From positions 1 to 6,166 of the forward strand of contig DASZZV010000307.1 in the NCBI GenBank assembly GCA_035544835.1: a DNA stretch of 6,166 nucleotides. The letters run 5' to 3'. The notes beneath the pieces are model-generated. The model made no database searches. It had not been told where the DNA came from and worked only from the letters and a program-made list of their open reading frames with translations. Position numbers and translations under genes: made by a program. Positions 1-6,077 of the stretch are shown in pieces (the stretch's first letter is position 1; every line of letters begins with the position of its first letter). Source of the stretch: DASZZV01 sp035544835 (GTDB lineage Bacteria > Acidobacteriota > Thermoanaerobaculia > Gp7-AA8).

Positions 1-2458
1 CCGACACCAGTGGCTCGAAGTCTTCCTTCTTTTCAGCGGCCATGTAGGCTGTCTCAGCTGAGATCTGGTTGGTCTTGACCAGGTCCTTCAGTGCCTCGTC
101 GAAGGTCTGCATTCCCTGTGAGCGACCGATCTGCATAGCCGAGTAGATCTGGAACGTTTTCTCGTCCCGGATCAGGGCCGCGATCGAGCTCGTCCCCTTC
201 AGCACTTCGAAGCAGGCTACCTGCTTTCGCCCTTCTTTAGCCGGCAGCAGACGCTGGGCGATGACGAACTTCAGCGACTCCGACATGGCCGTGCGCACCT
301 GGGCCTGCTCGTCGATGGGGAAACTGGAGATGAGGCGATCGATCGACTTTGCGGCGCTGGTCGAGTTCAAGGTACCGAGAACGATGTGGCCTGTTTCCGC
401 GGCGGTGAGCGCGAGCGACACGGTCTCGTTGTCGCGCAGCTCGCCGATGACGATGACGTCCGGATCCTCACGAAGGGCGGCCCGAAGCGCTCGCGCGAAT
501 GACACGGTGTGGCTGCCGACCTCACGCTGATTGATCAGGCAGTTCTTGAAGGGGTGCACGAACTCCACAGGATCTTCCATGGTCAGGATGTGATCGTGCC
601 GGGTCTCGTTGAAGAGGTTTACCAGGGCCGCCAGAGTCGTCGACTTCCCTGAACCGGAAGGTCCGCAGACGATGATGAGACCCTGGTGAAAATCGGCGAT
701 CTCGGCGAGGTGAGGCGGCAAGCCGATCTCGGTGATGGTCGGAGGCTTCTCGGCGATCACGCGGAACACGGCGTTGTAACCCTTCTGATCGATGAACACG
801 TTGGCTCGATAGCGCCCGCCGGAAGGGATGTAGTAGCAGAAGTCGATCTGCTGGTCGCGCTCCAGTCGCTCCCATTGCGCTGGAGTGAGAATCTCCCGCA
901 GCATCGCTTCGGTTTGCGCCGCGGTAAATGGCTCAGCCTGCGCCCGCACCAGATCAGAAGCCACACGAAGCACGGGGGGCTGCGAGACGGACAGGTGAAA
1001 ATCCGAAGCCGCGGCGTTGCGTGTTCCGACGAGGTAGGAGTGAAGCTTGGGCTCGTCCTGTCCTGCTGTCGCGGTAAGGGCCGTGGTCCGCAGTGCGGCC
1101 GCGTCGCTTACATCGGCGTTCTCATTGCGCGCGACCTCTTCGGCAATATCGAGTGCTCGCGTGCGGACAGCTCGAATCGGGTCGGTCGACGCGACCTGTT
1201 TCAAGACCACAAGGACCTGGGGGTGCTTGAAGTTCTTGAGTGCCTGAATGACCTCGATGCGAATGTCTGGACTTGGATCGGCCAGAAGCTTGCCCAGCGC
1301 CGGCAAAGCGCGGATGTCTCCAATCCTGCCGAGTGCCTCGACTGCGGACCAGCGAACGTCGGCATCACCGAGTAGCTCCAGGATCGGTCCGACCCCGCGG
1401 GCATCTTTGAGACGCCCGAGCGTCTCGACGGCGCTGATGCGGATCCACCAGTCGGGATCCTTGAGCAGCTGGATCGCGGCAGGGACAATGCGAGGATCTT
1501 CGAAAGAGCTGGCCACGACCATGGCCGCGGAACGGATCTCATCATCGGGGTCGGAAAGCAGCTCGAGCGTCGGCTCCAGAAGATCGTCGCCGAAAGCCCG
1601 CATCGACTCGAGAGCCCGATCGCGAGCCCATCCCGCCAGCGTCTTCGAGAATACGATGTAGCTCTTCACCAGCTCGCGCCGATTGGGCATGGCCAGAAGG
1701 ATCTTGAGTACCGCCGAGCGAGTTGAGGCCTCTCCGGAAGCCATCAGGGGAAAGATCTTTCCTGCGAAGGCCACGTCCTGCCCGGCCGCAGCCTGAGTCA
1801 ATGCTGCGATGAGCGTCTGTTGCGCGCCATAAGAAACGACCGGAAGTTGCTCAACGAGAAGGTCGATCGAGACCGCCGCAGCCCTGCGGGCCAGGACCTC
1901 GAGTGCTTTCTCACGAATCCCTTTGTCGTTGTCCCTGGCCAGCTTCTGCCAACGCTGCAGAGACTTGTCATTGAGCTCGAGGGTGGCCAGTTTCTCGAGG
2001 CAGGCCACGCGGTCCTCGATCTTGCCCGTCGTCGCCAGCTGCCAGATGGCAGGCTCGGAGTTTTTCGTCATCGGCGCCTCGAGGAGGATCCGTCGCGAAA
2101 TGTCCTGCATGTCCTTATCTGGAGATGTAACCAGCTGAAGAAGCCGGGCCTCGGTTCCGGGAAGCGCCAGCGAGAAAAGAATCGGCACCGACCCGCGGAG
2201 AACCGAATCGCCCTTTCCTTTGCACTCGGTCAGGAACTGGTCGATGGTCTCGGGATCACGAAGACGCTGCAGCAGTTTGACGCCCGCTTCGCGCATGGTG
2301 CGATCGGGACGGAACAGGAGCCAGGTCACGTCCTTTGCGCGCAGACCTTCGGTTGCCGCCAGGCGCCCGAGAAGTTGATCGCGCTCCTCGGTGGACGAGT
2401 ACTCCTTGTTCGACAGCTTCTTGACGATGTCTTTGAGATCGGACTGAAAGAGCGCCAT
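1..2458 (-). CDS. HEAT-repeat / PilT-type pilus ATPase fusion protein (3' end beyond window)
   Basis: The minus-strand frame is open from ATG at 2458-2456 to the left edge, 819 codons without a stop. An in-frame TAA lies six codons upstream (2479-2477) and no other start codon lies between, so the start is well fixed. A short GAGG (2464-2461) sits only 2 nt before the ATG. Residues 1-300 look helical. Residues about 300-460 show clear HEAT-like units of about 30 residues, with DPDDEIR at 303, DPDWWIR at 334, DADVRWSAVEALG at 365 and DPSPDIR at 394. Residues about 470-819 are a PilT-type ATPase: an SDFHLS N-terminal domain, Walker A GPSGSGKST (599-607), Asp box MEDPVEF (E628, D629), Walker B with catalytic-type E673 in GELRD, and His box ETGH (H691). 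By family, such ATPases form cytoplasmic hexamers that drive type IV pilus retraction. Two motifs deviate: N698 replaces the second His-box histidine, and 758-765 reads SIAALIRD instead of AIRNLIRE. The protein probably ends within a few residues of the edge, judging by PilT C-termini. The fold call is firm. Whether it retracts pili is inference. Confidence 0.93.
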   Translation of the reverse strand, partial: MALFQSDLKDIVKKLSNKEYSSTEERDQLLGRLAATEGLRAKDVTWLLFRPDRTMREAGVKLLQRLRDPETIDQFLTECKGKGDSVLRGSVPILFSLALPGTEARLLQLVTSPDKDMQDISRRILLEAPMTKNSEPAIWQLATTGKIEDRVACLEKLATLELNDKSLQRWQKLARDNDKGIREKALEVLARRAAAVSIDLLVEQLPVVSYGAQQTLIAALTQAAAGQDVAFAGKIFPLMASGEASTRSAVLKILLAMPNRRELVKSYIVFSKTLAGWARDRALESMRAFGDDLLEPTLELLSDPDDEIRSAAMVVASSFEDPRIVPAAIQLLKDPDWWIRISAVETLGRLKDARGVGPILELLGDADVRWSAVEALGRIGDIRALPALGKLLADPSPDIRIEVIQALKNFKHPQVLVVLKQVASTDPIRAVRTRALDIAEEVARNENADVSDAAALRTTALTATAGQDEPKLHSYLVGTRNAAASDFHLSVSQPPVLRVASDLVRAQAEPFTAAQTEAMLREILTPAQWERLERDQQIDFCYYIPSGGRYRANVFIDQKGYNAVFRVIAEKPPTITEIGLPPHLAEIADFHQGLIIVCGPSGSGKSTTLAALVNLFNETRHDHILTMEDPVEFVHPFKNCLINQREVGSHTVSFARALRAALREDPDVIVIGELRDNETVSLALTAAETGHIVLGTLNSTSAAKSIDRLISSFPIDEQAQVRTAMSESLKFVIAQRLLPAKEGRKQVACFEVLKGTSSIAALIRDEKTFQIYSAMQIGRSQGMQTFDEALKDLVKTNQISAETAYMAAEKKEDFEPLVS

Positions 2459-2477
2459 GACCTCGAATCGTACCGTT

Positions 2478-2519
2478 TATGAATTGTGAATGGTGAATTT
2501 TGAAGTTTGAGCTTTGAAT
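2478..2519. repeat. Six tandem heptamers upstream of the HEAT-PilT gene
   Basis: On the plus strand the stretch divides exactly into six 7-mers: TATGAAT, TGTGAAT, GGTGAAT, TTTGAAG, TTTGAGC, TTTGAAT. The consensus is nnTGAAT, or ATTCAnn read in the direction of the minus-strand gene. TGA is invariant at positions 3-5 of every unit. The block is AT-rich, unlike its surroundings, and ends 19 bp before the ATG of the HEAT-PilT gene, so it occupies the place of its promoter and 5' leader. Within it, TTCAAA and CATAAA lie 17 bp apart on the minus strand and could act as a weak -35/-10 pair, each matching 4 of 6 consensus bases. The repeat is directly visible. Any role as promoter or protein-binding array is inference. 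Confidence 0.8.
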
Positions 2520-2571
2520 TAGAAACCAGGGAACGGGCTGTGTGCGCGTTGCTTCGTGCCTGATTCAGACC

Positions 2572-2595
2572 AGCGCGCGAAGGCGCGCGGCAGAC
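2572..2595 (+). repeat. Hairpin motif copy 1 (outer left)
   Basis: This is a 24-bp unit made of A, then the hairpin GCGCGC-GAAG-GCGCGC, then GGCAGAC. The same unit recurs at 2661 on this strand and, inverted, at 2698-2721 and 2788-2811. It is the repeated building block of the palindrome. Confidence 0.75.
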
Positions 2596-2660
2596 CTGTA
2601 GCACCGGGCGTGAGCCCGGTGTTTCGCCGGCGAACGAGTAAGAATTGCTTTGGATTTACG

Positions 2661-2684
2661 AGCCCGCGAAGGCGGGCGGCAGAC
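2661..2684 (+). repeat. Hairpin motif copy 2 (inner left), with compensating stem change
   Basis: This has the same 24-bp layout as the outer copy, but the stem reads GCCCGC-GAAG-GCGGGC. Only two bases differ from copy 1, and they face each other in the stem (G-C swapped to C-G), so pairing is preserved. Confidence 0.75.
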
Positions 2685-2697
2685 GACTGGGCGCATC

Positions 2698-2721
2698 ATC
2701 TGTCGCCCGCCTTCGCGGGCT
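2698..2721 (-). repeat. Hairpin motif copy 3 (inner right, inverted)
   Basis: This is the inverted partner of the inner left copy. Its stem is identical to copy 2, and there are two differences in the trailing GGCAGAC part, which here reads GACAGAT on the minus strand. It closes the inner hairpin of the palindrome. Confidence 0.7.
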
Positions 2722-2787
2722 GGTGCAATTTGAAGGCACGAAATTGCTCGTCGCTCGCCGACACCGGGCTTACGCCCGGTGCTACAG

Positions 2788-2811
2788 GTCTGCCGCGCGC
2801 CTTCGCGCGCT
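2788..2811 (-). repeat. Hairpin motif copy 4 (outer right, inverted)
   Basis: On the minus strand this copy is identical to copy 1 over all 24 bases. It forms the far end of the 52-bp outer arm. Confidence 0.75.
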
Positions 2812-2838
2812 GCGGAGTCGTGAATCGAAAGCACTCAG

Positions 2839-2858
2839 GATGTCAGTCATCTGACATC
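2839..2858. promoter_or_regulatory. 20-bp dyad, possible operator of the kinase gene
   Basis: GATGTCAG and CTGACATC form a perfect 8-bp inverted repeat around TCAT. The right half-site contains the CTGACA that serves as the likely -35 element of the kinase promoter, so a dimeric regulator bound here would overlap the polymerase site. The sequence shows the dyad. The operator role is inferred from its position. It is not GC-rich and differs from the neighbouring palindrome, so it does not look like part of that repeat family. Confidence 0.45.
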
Positions 2859-2877
2859 TGGTTCCTGATGCGATAAT
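2851..2877 (+). promoter_or_regulatory. Candidate extended -10 promoter for the kinase-GNAT operon
   Basis: GATAAT (2872-2877) matches the sigma-70 -10 consensus at five of six bases and is preceded by TG-C (2869-2871), giving an extended -10. CTGACA (2851-2856) matches the -35 consensus at five of six bases, but the 15-bp spacer is shorter than optimal, so the extended -10 may carry most of the activity. The distance to the ATG (about 30 bp) allows a short leader. Confidence 0.5.
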
Positions 2878-2894
2878 TAACTGCAGCTTCAAAC

Positions 2895-2899
2895 GAGGA
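2895..2899 (+). promoter_or_regulatory. Ribosome binding site of the kinase gene
   Basis: GAGGA lies 7 nt before the ATG at 2907, a normal strength and spacing. This supports the chosen start of the kinase gene. Confidence 0.75.
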
Positions 2900-2906
2900 T
2901 TACTGA

Positions 2907-5552
2907 ATGGCTCTCGCCCCCGGTTCGCGTCTCGGACCTTACGAGATCACGTCGCGTCTGGGAGCAGGCGGAATGGGAGAGGTCTATCAAGCCGTCGACA
3001 CACGGCTGGACCGCAACGTGGCCGTCAAGGTCCTTTCCAGTGAGCTTGCCCACAGCGGTCAGGTGCAGCTCCGATTCGAGCGCGAGGCCAAAACCATTTC
3101 GCAGCTCAATCATCCGAACATCTGCACCCTTCACGACGTCGGTCATGAGAGCGGGACGAGCTATCTGGTGATGGAGTTGCTGGACGGCGAGACGCTGGCC
3201 GATCGCATCGCCCGCGGGCCGCTCTCGCTGGCCGACGTCGTTCGATATGGCTCGCAGATCGCAGAGGGGCTCGATCGCGCTCATCGCGCCGGCGTCATTC
3301 ATCGCGATCTGAAACCGAGCAACATCATGATCACGAAGTCGGGCGCCAAGTTGCTCGACTTCGGCATGGCCAAGACGGCCGTGATCGAGGTCAACCCCGA
3401 GGGAGCGACCCATCATCAACCGCTCACCCAGGAGGGAACGATCCTCGGGACCATTCAATACATGGCCCCCGAGCAGCTCGAAGGAATGGAAGCGGACGCC
3501 CGTACCGACATTTTCGCTCTCGGCGCCGTGCTCTACGAGATGGTCACCGGAAAGAGAGCTTTTCGAGGGAAAACCAGAACGTCGCTGATGGCGGCAATCG
3601 CCGGCAGCGAGCCTTCCGCCATCACTTCCGCGCAGCCGCTGGCCCCGACATCTCTCGAGCACGTCATCACCAGGTGTCTCGAGAAAAACCCCGAGGACCG
3701 CTGGCAGAGTGCTCACGACATTGCTGAAGAGCTGAAGTGGTCAGGGTCGGTTGTCAGCGAACGGGCAGCGTCACTGCCTGCCAGATGGCTGTGGCTTTCT
3801 CTCGCCGTGCTCGCCATCGTCGCGGCAGCCTCCAGCGCGCTTTATCTTTTTCAACGGGTTAGAAAACCAGAGGCGTTCTCGTTCTCGATCATGCCGCCGC
3901 ACGGCTACTCAATCAGCGCTCCGGCGATCTCGCCGGACGGTCGCGACATCGCCTTCGAGGCATGGGCTGATGGCGGAGAGAGGAGCCTTTGGGTTCGTCG
4001 CGCCGGCTCTGTTGATCCCGTGCGGATCACCGAGAAGGGCTCGCTCTCCCGGCCGTCGTTGCCCTTCTGGTCGCCGGATGGGAAATGGATCGGTTTTGTC
4101 GACCTTGACAACCTGATGAAGGTCAGCGCCGGCGGCGGCCGGCCGGAAGTGATCTGCCGCGGAGTCAGCGATGCTGCCGGAGCGAGCTGGAGCAAGTCCG
4201 GGACCATTCTCTTTGGGACAACTAAAGAGGACGGCCTCTTTCGCGTTGCTGCTTCCGGCGGCGAGCCGGTGAGGGTGACCTCCCTGGATCGCTCACGACG
4301 CGAAACGCTCCATTACTGGCCGAAGTTTCTGGACGACGGTGACCATTTCCTTTTTCTTCGGCACACCGTTTCAGAACAGAAGAACGAGATCTATGCCGGA
4401 GCGCTGAGCAAGCCAGTCAAGAAGTTCCTCGTGAAAGCCGACTCCCTGCTGGGAGAGGCGAATGGCCATCTGCTTTTCGTCCGGGACGGGGCGATCTACG
4501 CGCAGCCGTTCGATCAGAAGAAACTGGAGCTGACCGGCGAGCTACGCAAGGTCGTCGATGACGTTTTCTATAGTGAGGATGCTGTCGGCTCCTATGCCGG
4601 AGTCTCGTCAAGGGGCGCGATGGTCTACCTCCCCGCCTCGAACGAAACCTCGACGGTGGAGATCGGGTGGTACGACCGGAACGGGCGACTGACGGAGAAG
4701 CTGTTCGAGGCCGTCAACGTGGCTGCGCTCCGACTCTCGGCGGACGAGACGAAGTTGGTCATGCTCAAGCTCAACCCCCGAAAAGGTGCTTACGACGTTT
4801 ACTCCAGAGATCTCGCTCGCGGCGTGGAAACGCGTCTGACTGCAGGCCTGTCGAATCACAGGCAGCCACTGTGGTCCCGGTCGGGTGACCGCGTCTTCTT
4901 CTCTTCGGACCGGGATGGAATGTACGACCTCTATTCCGTACCTGATGAGGGAGCGTCCACGCCTTCCCTGATTCTAAAGAGTGGCGAATATAAGATTCCC
5001 TCTGATCTCTCACCCGACGGCAGATTCCTGCTCGTGAACAACGGATCCACAAACGCAACAATCGATCTCTGGCTCGTGCCGTTGGTCCCGGGCCAGTCGC
5101 CTCGGCCCCTCATCGCCACCGAGGGGATTGATGGTGGCGGACGGTTCTCGCCCGATGGAAAATCGATTCTCTATACCTCCGACGTCTCCGGCCGCTTCGA
5201 GACGTATGTCCGGCCATTCCCCGAGGGGAGAGCGGTGCAGGTGTCGACTGAGGGTGGAGGCCGGCTCTTCTCTCAACTCTCTGGCGGGGAGAGGTACGCG
5301 GCGGAATGGACGGCCGACGGCAGCGCAATCGTGTTCATTTCGCCCGATCGATCGCTGATGTCCGTCCCCATTGCCAGAACGCCATCGGGCCTTCAACCCG
5401 GCAAGCCGACTCTGTTGTTCCGCCTGCCGAAGACAATGACCTACTGGACACTCAGCGTCAGGAGCGATCGCATCCTGGGATGTTCCACGATCAATCCTTC
5501 CGAGTCGATCAAGGTGATCAATTATCTCTCCGACTGGTCCGACCGGCAGTGA
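2907..5552 (+). CDS. Membrane Ser/Thr protein kinase with TolB/PD40-like beta-propeller
   Basis: This is an 881-residue protein. Residues about 12-277 form a complete Hanks-type kinase domain: glycine loop LGAGGMGEV (18-26), VAVK lysine K41, helix-C E60, catalytic loop HRDLKPSN (D134, N139), DFG (D151), APE (E189), DIFALG (D201) and EDRW (R265). All catalytic residues are present, and the activation segment carries T174, T178 and T182 as likely autophosphorylation sites. One hydrophobic segment (about 294-315, WLWLSLAVLAIVAAASSALY) should span the inner membrane. The remaining about 560 residues show recurring blade motifs such as SPDG at 342, 389, 702 and 748, each followed by a hydrophobic strand and often an aromatic residue, as in TolB/WD40-like PD40 propellers. 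The kinase should face the cytoplasm and the propeller the periplasm, suggesting a sensor whose ligand cannot be read from sequence. The start follows a good ribosome site, and the N-terminal motif is typical of acidobacterial kinases. The GNAT gene follows after 12 bp. Confidence in the kinase call is very high. Sensing through the propeller is inference. Confidence 0.96.
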   Translation: MALAPGSRLGPYEITSRLGAGGMGEVYQAVDTRLDRNVAVKVLSSELAHSGQVQLRFEREAKTISQLNHPNICTLHDVGHESGTSYLVMELLDGETLADRIARGPLSLADVVRYGSQIAEGLDRAHRAGVIHRDLKPSNIMITKSGAKLLDFGMAKTAVIEVNPEGATHHQPLTQEGTILGTIQYMAPEQLEGMEADARTDIFALGAVLYEMVTGKRAFRGKTRTSLMAAIAGSEPSAITSAQPLAPTSLEHVITRCLEKNPEDRWQSAHDIAEELKWSGSVVSERAASLPARWLWLSLAVLAIVAAASSALYLFQRVRKPEAFSFSIMPPHGYSISAPAISPDGRDIAFEAWADGGERSLWVRRAGSVDPVRITEKGSLSRPSLPFWSPDGKWIGFVDLDNLMKVSAGGGRPEVICRGVSDAAGASWSKSGTILFGTTKEDGLFRVAASGGEPVRVTSLDRSRRETLHYWPKFLDDGDHFLFLRHTVSEQKNEIYAGALSKPVKKFLVKADSLLGEANGHLLFVRDGAIYAQPFDQKKLELTGELRKVVDDVFYSEDAVGSYAGVSSRGAMVYLPASNETSTVEIGWYDRNGRLTEKLFEAVNVAALRLSADETKLVMLKLNPRKGAYDVYSRDLARGVETRLTAGLSNHRQPLWSRSGDRVFFSSDRDGMYDLYSVPDEGASTPSLILKSGEYKIPSDLSPDGRFLLVNNGSTNATIDLWLVPLVPGQSPRPLIATEGIDGGGRFSPDGKSILYTSDVSGRFETYVRPFPEGRAVQVSTEGGGRLFSQLSGGERYAAEWTADGSAIVFISPDRSLMSVPIARTPSGLQPGKPTLLFRLPKTMTYWTLSVRSDRILGCSTINPSESIKVINYLSDWSDRQ

Positions 5553-5564
5553 TCGACGAGCATC

Positions 5565-6077
5565 ATGAACGTTGAAGCGGTCGATTTACTCTCAGAGCAG
5601 GATCGTCAGCAACTGCTCGGCTGGGCGACTGACCCCTTCGGCACGGCCGCCCTGCATCTGGAGTGGAGACCGAAGCTGTGGCATCTGATCCATCGCCAGG
5701 ACGGCCTCGCCGTCGCGAAGGTCAGCGTGCTGCGACATACCATCGTGGTTGGTGACCGTGAGCTCGAAGTCGGAGGACTCGGCGGCGTCGTCACCCGTCC
5801 CGAGTACCAGCGCAGAGGCTACGCGCGCCAGTTGCTCGAACGAGCCTCGAACTTCATGCGCGGTGAGCTCGGCCTCGATCACGCCCTCCTCTTCTGCCTC
5901 GACAGGATGCGTCCCTTCTACGAGGAGTTAGGCTGGAAGCCGATCAGGGCGCCTGTCTCTTTTCTGAACAAGAATCAGGAAATCGATATCCCAACCGGTT
6001 TGAATGCCATGAGCATCGATTTCGGAGAGGCACGTTGGCCGGAAGGAACCATCCAGTTGCGCAGTCTTCCCTGGTAG
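5565..6077 (+). CDS. GNAT family N-acetyltransferase
   Basis: This is a 170-residue protein of normal GNAT length. Motif A is clear: strand LGGVVTRPEY followed by the acetyl-CoA pyrophosphate loop QRRGYA (82-87, fitting Q/RxxGxG/A) and helix RQLLERA. Motif B follows in ALLFCLDRMRPFYEELGW (about 107-124), with the usual Tyr in FYEELGW. The C-terminal WPEGTIQLRSLPW resembles the ending of GNAT proteins related to aminoglycoside 2'-N-acetyltransferases, but this is not enough to name a substrate, and no resistance role should be assumed. The enzyme would transfer acetyl from acetyl-CoA to an amine in the cytoplasm. It starts 12 bp after the kinase stop with only a weak purine-rich site (ACGAG, 5556-5560), which suggests co-transcription and perhaps translational coupling with the kinase. 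A functional link to the kinase is unproven. Confidence 0.9.
   Translation: MNVEAVDLLSEQDRQQLLGWATDPFGTAALHLEWRPKLWHLIHRQDGLAVAKVSVLRHTIVVGDRELEVGGLGGVVTRPEYQRRGYARQLLERASNFMRGELGLDHALLFCLDRMRPFYEELGWKPIRAPVSFLNKNQEIDIPTGLNAMSIDFGEARWPEGTIQLRSLPW

Larger units (their letters stand above)
2571..2812. repeat. 242-bp nested palindrome, REP/MITE-like element
   Basis: The outer arms, 2571-2622 and 2761-2812, are 52 bp each and are reverse complements of one another except for one position (G2612, where the other arm implies A). A second inverted pair lies inside: 2661-2678 and 2704-2721, 18 bp perfect, extending imperfectly to 2661-2686/2696-2721 around a 9-nt loop. Each outer arm itself carries two small hairpins, GCGCGC-GAAG-GCGCGC and CACCGGGC-GTGA-GCCCGGTG. 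Weaker complementarity continues outward (GATTCA at 2562 with TGAATC at 2821). There is no transposase and I find no clear target duplication. The form suits a REP/BIME-type or MITE-type non-autonomous element. It lies between two divergent genes, so an ordinary terminator role is unlikely. Identity as a mobile element is inference. Confidence 0.8.
2459..2906. other. Divergent intergenic region with repeats and promoters, no gene
   Basis: This 448-bp gap separates two genes that read away from each other, so it must carry both 5' regulatory regions. It contains the heptamer array, a nested palindrome and the kinase promoter with its dyad, each listed separately. Short open frames cross it on both strands, but their protein sequences are translations of the GC-rich inverted repeats and have no convincing start signals, so I call no gene here. 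I see no tRNA-like or riboswitch-like structure. Confidence 0.85.

Noticed and set aside
686..1375. Plus-strand open frame of 229 codons
   Set aside because: It lies wholly opposite the HEAT-PilT coding frame, which has clear motifs. The translation shows no recognisable domain and is explained by GC-rich codon bias.
1820..2482. Plus-strand open frame of 220 codons
   Set aside because: It is antisense to the HEAT region of the ATPase gene and has no family features. It is a shadow frame.
2571..2812. Palindrome as a transcription terminator
   Set aside because: Both flanking genes start, rather than end, next to it, and no T-run follows the stems.
2571..2812. CRISPR array
   Set aside because: The repeated units are inverted hairpins with unequal spacing, there are no regular spacers and there are no cas genes.
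2571..2812. Complete insertion sequence
   Set aside because: There is no transposase frame between the arms and no clear flanking target duplication.
2556..2876. Short open frames on both strands across the palindrome (including 2565-2834 minus and 2645-2854 plus)
   Set aside because: Their sequences are translations of inverted repeats (Arg/Ala-rich, with the same peptide appearing on both strands). They lack ribosome sites, so they are not credible proteins.
2889..3716. Minus-strand open frame of 275 codons
   Set aside because: It is antisense to the kinase catalytic domain, whose motifs are all intact. The long length is typical of shadow frames in GC-rich genes.
5565..6077. Naming the GNAT protein an aminoglycoside 2'-N-acetyltransferase
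   Set aside because: Only the general GNAT motifs and a similar C-terminal ending are visible. Substrate specificity cannot be supported from this.
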